Assembly (NCBI GenBank): GCA_964019415.1
Contig: OZ025877.1
Location: 7,925,141 to 7,989,140 of the forward strand
DNA from: Ianthella basta
Lineage: Eukaryota > Porifera > Demospongiae > Verongiida > Ianthellidae
DNA length: 64,000 nucleotides
Reading direction: 5' to 3'
The notes under the pieces are model-generated. The model was not told where the DNA came from. It did no database searches and saw only the letters and a list, made by a program, of their open reading frames with translations. Shown one piece after another: positions 52,605-64,000 of the stretch. The position numbers and the translations under genes are program-made. Numbering within the stretch: position 1 is the stretch's first letter; every line of letters starts with the position of its first letter.

Positions 52605-54137
52605 ATGCTGAGCGACTTGCTGCCGTCGTCTGAAAGCGATAGTGAACAGGACGATGAGAGTTCCCAGCGCGACATTGAGGAGGATGTTAAGGTCGTCGGA
52701 AGGAAGGACGGCCAAGACGTAGCGATAATAAGGAAGGATAAAGAGCTGGGAGTGGTAATGGGTACACTTTTGCCTTCCCTGTGTGTCCATGCTTGCATGA
52801 TGGTGTGAGACTGTCCCTTATATTAGCGGTGCCATGGCAGGTTGTTTGGTTGTGGACGATTTGCAGAGGCTGAGTGCACTTCGAGAAGAAAGACAACGGT
52901 TAGCACAAAAGACAGAAACCAGAAGGATTTCTGCTTTACAGAAGCAAGCAGTGAAAGCAGGTGGGGAGGTGTTTGAGTATCTCTTGTGTGGTTCCTTGTC
53001 TGTCTGGCCATTGACAATCCTTTGTACACTAACTGCTCATCTACCCACTTCAGTTCACAATGCACTGACTGTGGACGACCAAGAAGCACTCAAAGATGAA
53101 GGCATTACTCTCCCTGAGGCAGTCCATAGACGGCAGAGGAAGAGAAAGCACAAGGACGATGCCAGCCACCATGCAGGTCCAGCTAAAGATATAGGGTGCA
53201 CCCCAATGGCAAGTGACAAGTGAGGATATCATGAGGGCACCGGTAAGGGTTTGAACATGAGAGTAGCTGTGCCACTGGTTATGTGTTGTGGTGGCAATGG
53301 GGTGGGAGTAACTTCCATTGCACTACTGAAGGGCAGGAGTGGTGTTGTGATGTACCACGTTTTAACTGTCTCTAATGTGATGTTCTACTGACTGTTTTGT
53401 AGTGCTGTAGAAGAGCTGTCGAGTGACACAAGACAGCGATGGGTGGAGCTGAAGAAGTACCTCAACCCCAATCCTCAGCTTAAGGGAACGGAGCCGGGAA
53501 GGCACATGCCAAAGGTATAGTGAATGAACACAGTTAATACATACAGGATAGCTATGCTACACAGTGGAGTGATGAGGAAGTCGTAGCTATTCTCCTGTTG
53601 ATGATGGAGTCCATGGACTGTCCCCCCAGACCAGCTCTATGTACCCTTCATCCCTACCACCTACTGTAGAGCGGGTTAGAGACAGCCTTGGATAAAGCAG
53701 TTGAAGAGGGTGACTTTGAGAGAGCTGTGGACATCAGCAGCCAGCTTGCGGGGAGAGAGGTACACACACACACACGTACACACACACACACACACACACG
53801 CACACACACACACACACACACTTAAGCACACTAATAAACAGTGCCAAGTTCATTGCATAGAAATTGTCTGTAAAATCACAAATAAATGTCAATCAACTCA
53901 TTAAACTGTTACATGAGGTCATTCCATTTACAGTTTGCTGTCAAAATTGCTGGGGCATTTGACTGTTTGGAGTACCTGAAACAGAAAGAGGTATGACACA
54001 TGCGCTGTGCAGTGAACAAGAGTCGTGTTTGTGCACCCAGGGAGGAGGTTGTGGTGTGGTTACAATGTATGTGTGCATCATTCCATGCAGGCACAGGAAT
54101 CAAAGGGGAAAGGAAAGAGAAAAAAGCTGCAATGGAG
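52605..54137 (+). CDS. FAM204A: FAM204A-like protein, 3' end missing
   Basis: Seven exons with in-phase borders: 52605-52761, 52841-52960, 53054-53219, 53403-53514, 53670-53759, 53934-53990, 54091-54137. The N-terminal half is acidic then Arg/Lys-rich (RRQRKRKHK). The C-terminal half carries the FAM204A signature: RQRWVELKKYL, SGLETALDKAVEEGDFERAV, SSQLAGREFAVKIAGAFDCL and KGKGKRKKLQW. The family normally ends about 16 residues later in a strongly conserved basic stretch. Here the last exon closes at TGGAG|GTGCGT, directly before a (CA)n tract, and no further exon is found. Function of the family is unknown. The gene starts 160 bases after Abraxas on the same strand and is convergent with FIGNL1. 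Confidence 0.83.
53763..53822. repeat. (CA)n microsatellite in FAM204A intron
   Basis: Interrupted CA tract starting four bases after the donor of exon 5. Confidence 0.93.
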
Positions 54138-54142
54138 GTGCG

Positions 54143-54143
54143 T

Positions 54144-54207
<64 letters not shown>

Positions 54208-54222
54208 GCGCACACACACACA
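54143..54222. repeat. (CA)n tract between FAM204A and FIGNL1 fragments
   Basis: About 60 bases of CA, then CATGTGCG and more CA. It lies exactly where the 3' exons of both convergent genes should be. See findings. Confidence 0.93.
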
Positions 54223-54252
54223 GCTACATATACTGTTCTCCCCCAAGCTGAC

Positions 54253-56083
54253 CTGATCTCTTCATGAGCATCCTCCTCGTCCTGCCGTTTCAACGGAGGG
54301 ACAAACCCTCGACGAGGTCCTAGGGACCTCTTTGACGACCCATACACTCCAAGGCTGTTGTCCTGGTCTGCTCCCTCCCACCCATCTCCACCACCATGAC
54401 CCTGACCACCAAACTTCTTCTTCTTCTTGTTAATGTGCTGAGAGGAGGGTGAGCAGAGAAGGCTTAACACACATAACTGCAAACATCATCTGGTGTACAA
54501 CATGACACCGCATGACAACTACGAGGGTATGCACGTTAGCACTTGTGTATTGTAGAGTGGTTGGGCACTCACGAATTGATCTCTGGCTGTAATGAAGGCA
54601 CCATACGTCTTCTGGGTGTCCTCCTCCTCCTCTTCCTCCTCCTCCTCCTGGTGCTGCTGGTACCCTCGCTGCCTCTTACGCTGTGAGTTCTTGGGGTACT
54701 GGAAGGTCTTACTCCTCTGGGCTCCTGGAGGGGAGAGGGGAGCAGGGTACAAAGGAGACTACCCCCTACAGTGGATATGCACTTGACAAGGACCTCTCTG
54801 TGACCACATAGATGTACGAGTGACATACATGCAGGCCAAATGGTTTGCTACACAAGGTGTCTCAGGTACATACCTTCATAGCTCCTCCCACTCTGTGTAT
54901 CTCCTCTGTTTGGGACACTGGTGGCTCCACTGTATGCCGAGCCCCTTGCAGCAGTTCCTCTGTAGTGCACATTGGCAGCTCTTGTGGGGTTGGGTGGGTT
55001 GTGTGATGACGGTCCATGAGACTGCGGCGGGGGTGGGGCCGGAGGAGGGGAAGGCAGTAGTGGTCGCTGACAGTAGCCAGAGGAGGATGGTGGTTGTGCT
55101 GGCATGTTGGTTGTGGGGGCAGTGTTGGTGCGGGGAGTGGGTGGAGTTGGGAGAGCGGAGTGTGCAGAGCTCAATGCCACAGCACTCTGTGATGTGAAGG
55201 AGGAGGTGGTAGTGGTGATGGCCGTAGAGGTGGCACTGCCTGGCATCACTCCAGTATCTGGTGATGGCCCTTGACCCAGGAGCTGAGCTGGTGGTGCTGA
55301 TCGCAGCTTTAATGTGGAGAAGTCCAGCTGCACAGTGGGTAGAGGGAGGACACCATGTGAACACGCGCATCATACCTCCATGTTGGCATTCCTGTGCTCC
55401 ACGGCACCTTGGGTTGGTTGAGGGCCTCTTTGACCGGTCCAAACTCCAGGAAAGAGTCCTTTTTGAGAGAAGAGCTCCACTTGCTGGCAGCTGTGGGGAG
55501 GCAGACACCAGGGACAGGCAATTCAACCTGCTCTCAACACATAAGGGCCTTCTGGTCCAGCTCACCCGAGGTATAGTGCTTGGGGAGAAGGGCCTGAACA
55601 GCCTCAGCATAGTTGTTGACTCCTGCATGCAGTGAGGGGAGGGAAGGAAGGCACGGTAAACGCACTCACTGCCATTGGTACGCCCATGGAAACTGTAAAC
55701 AGTCCTCCTGCGCCAGCAGTAGAGACTGCAGAGACAGACATGCGAAGTAAGACCCTCCTACCTTTAGATGGGTCTCTCTCGTCCATGTAGCTCGAGTACT
55801 CTCGATGCAATCTCTCCAGCTCCAACGCAAAGTGCAAGGGCAGGCCATTCGTGTTCCTACGGGCGTGCACGGGACAGGTAAAGCAAGGTAGCTACTCGCC
55901 TGCTTTGCCAAACATTCATATTCTGCACGACGCAAAAGCTCACTTATGGCAGCTGGATACGACCAGCATCGCCAACTGTCTTCTAATCACGTCAACCTTC
56001 TTCGAGGGCTCGTCTGCATTCTCGAATGCTAGGCTTTGCCAGTCCAGGAGCTGGCTGTCATCCGACCAAACGGACTCGTCCAT
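54253..56083 (-). CDS. FIGNL1: FIGNL1 N-terminal half, AAA domain missing
   Basis: Seven exons on the minus strand: 56083-55944, 55856-55762, 55622-55566, 55490-55408, 55327-54874, 54724-54573, 54437-54253, all in phase. The start is MDESVWSDDSQLLDWQSLAF. FIGNL1 features: GVNNYAEAVQALL, a long Ser/Thr/Pro-rich linker, the RAD51-binding region with an FxxA motif (YGAFITARDQF), and VYGSSKRSLGPRRGFVPPL just ahead of where the AAA ATPase starts. FIGNL1 removes RAD51 from DNA. The last exon ends ATCAG|GTCAGC and then runs into the (CA)n tract; no Walker A or B motif occurs on this strand anywhere to the left. Either the assembly has lost the exons or the gene is broken. Confidence 0.85.
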
Positions 56084-56334
56084 TTTGTTTTCCCGCGCGA
56101 CTCACGAGATTCAACTTCCGCTAAGTGGTTGGGCAGTTCCGCCGGAAATCATAAAATGTGCAAAGGCTACAATGTCATAAATCTGTGAAGGGGATATGTC
56201 AGCTGACACACTCCATTGTGAAGGTTACATTGAAATGGTGAAGGTCATGCAGGATAAGGGAGTTGCCATTGACAGTAAAGAATAATCTTAAAAGATACAC
56301 TTCAAATAAGTGTACACAGGGTCCCTATATTCCA

Positions 56335-63745
<7,411 letters not shown>

Positions 63746-64000
63746 ATTTGGTCTCGCTACTTAGAGAAGCCGTACGCGTCCTTGTTGTTCCTCACCTATA
63801 TACCACCGGCCGCAGAAGAGCATGAGCTATTCACGTTCTTCCATTGCTAATAGTCAGCAGCTCCATTGCGTCATAGCCACGGTTTGAAGTCGAACCAATG
63901 AATATCGTTACCCAGAAGCCAGGTTAAATACCATAAGGAAAAACAATTTTCCCCCCAAAACCGCACGTTGCATAAATCAACGAAGTATATATAATGTACA
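63746..64000. other. Upstream of GPAM, no further gene seen
   Basis: Likely promoter region of GPAM (minus strand). An ATTGG (CCAAT reverse) is near 63894-63899 as CCAATGAAT. No other gene starts before the window edge. Confidence 0.5.

Noticed and set aside
55868..56083. Frameshift in the first FIGNL1 exon
   Set aside because: An apparent frame change vanished once the exon was ended at the strong GTGAGC donor at 55943; all later exons then join in phase.

Overview
This window is nuclear DNA of an animal with a compact genome. Genes are split into many short exons by introns that are mostly 60-300 bases long, with GT/AG borders. There are long (GT)n tracts and minisatellites in introns, and the proteins are animal orthologues: tankyrase, D2HGDH, GPAM, Abraxas, FIGNL1, FAM204A and SEM1. 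The density, short introns and sequence divergence suit an invertebrate, perhaps a sponge or another early-branching lineage, but the window alone cannot fix the phylum. I see no rRNA, tRNA, operon or bacterial feature.

Layout. 1-8018 (+): tankyrase, entering from the left edge and complete at its 3' end. 8207-10784 (+): D-2-hydroxyglutarate dehydrogenase. 11056-13840 (-) and 14199-16235 (+): a head-to-head pair, an ALMS-motif centrosome/cilium-type protein and a TSNAXIP1-N coiled-coil protein. 16650-28421: a tandem array of nine genes plus one pseudogene related to SHFL/Shiftless (C19orf66), the vertebrate zinc-binding antiviral protein that blocks -1 ribosomal frameshifting. 29094-34668 (+): a multi-exon gene I cannot name, broken up by a minisatellite, CT-rich arrays and a LINE remnant. 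34.7-45.3 kb: mostly non-coding, with repeats and one or two orphan exon candidates. 45306-46298 (-): an intronless ArfGAP-C2 protein, divergent from SEM1/DSS1 (46446-46934, +). 48906-52443 (+): Abraxas-like. 52605-54137 (+): FAM204A-like. 54253-56083 (-): FIGNL1 amino-terminal half. 56335-63745 (-): mitochondrial-type glycerol-3-phosphate acyltransferase (GPAM).

The SHFL-like array is the main discovery. Its members are intronless in their coding parts. A three-gene block (letters C-D-E) is repeated in tandem (F-G-H), followed by an inverted decayed C/F-type copy (J) and an enlarged E/H-type copy (I). Members differ by added zinc-binding half-modules, fused domains and acidic tails. Three of them (A, G, H) carry single-base frameshifts in the C-terminal part, with the conserved tail still open in another frame. 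Upstream regions of D and G share a GAAANNGAAA (IRF/ISRE-like) box and AP-1 sites. This looks like an expanding, possibly inducible, host-defence family, but function is inferred from homology only.

Two places look wrong as assembled. FAM204A and FIGNL1 converge on one (CA)n tract and both lack their last exons there. GPAM lacks its middle third at another (CA)n tract. Collapse of sequence at dinucleotide repeats is the simplest explanation.
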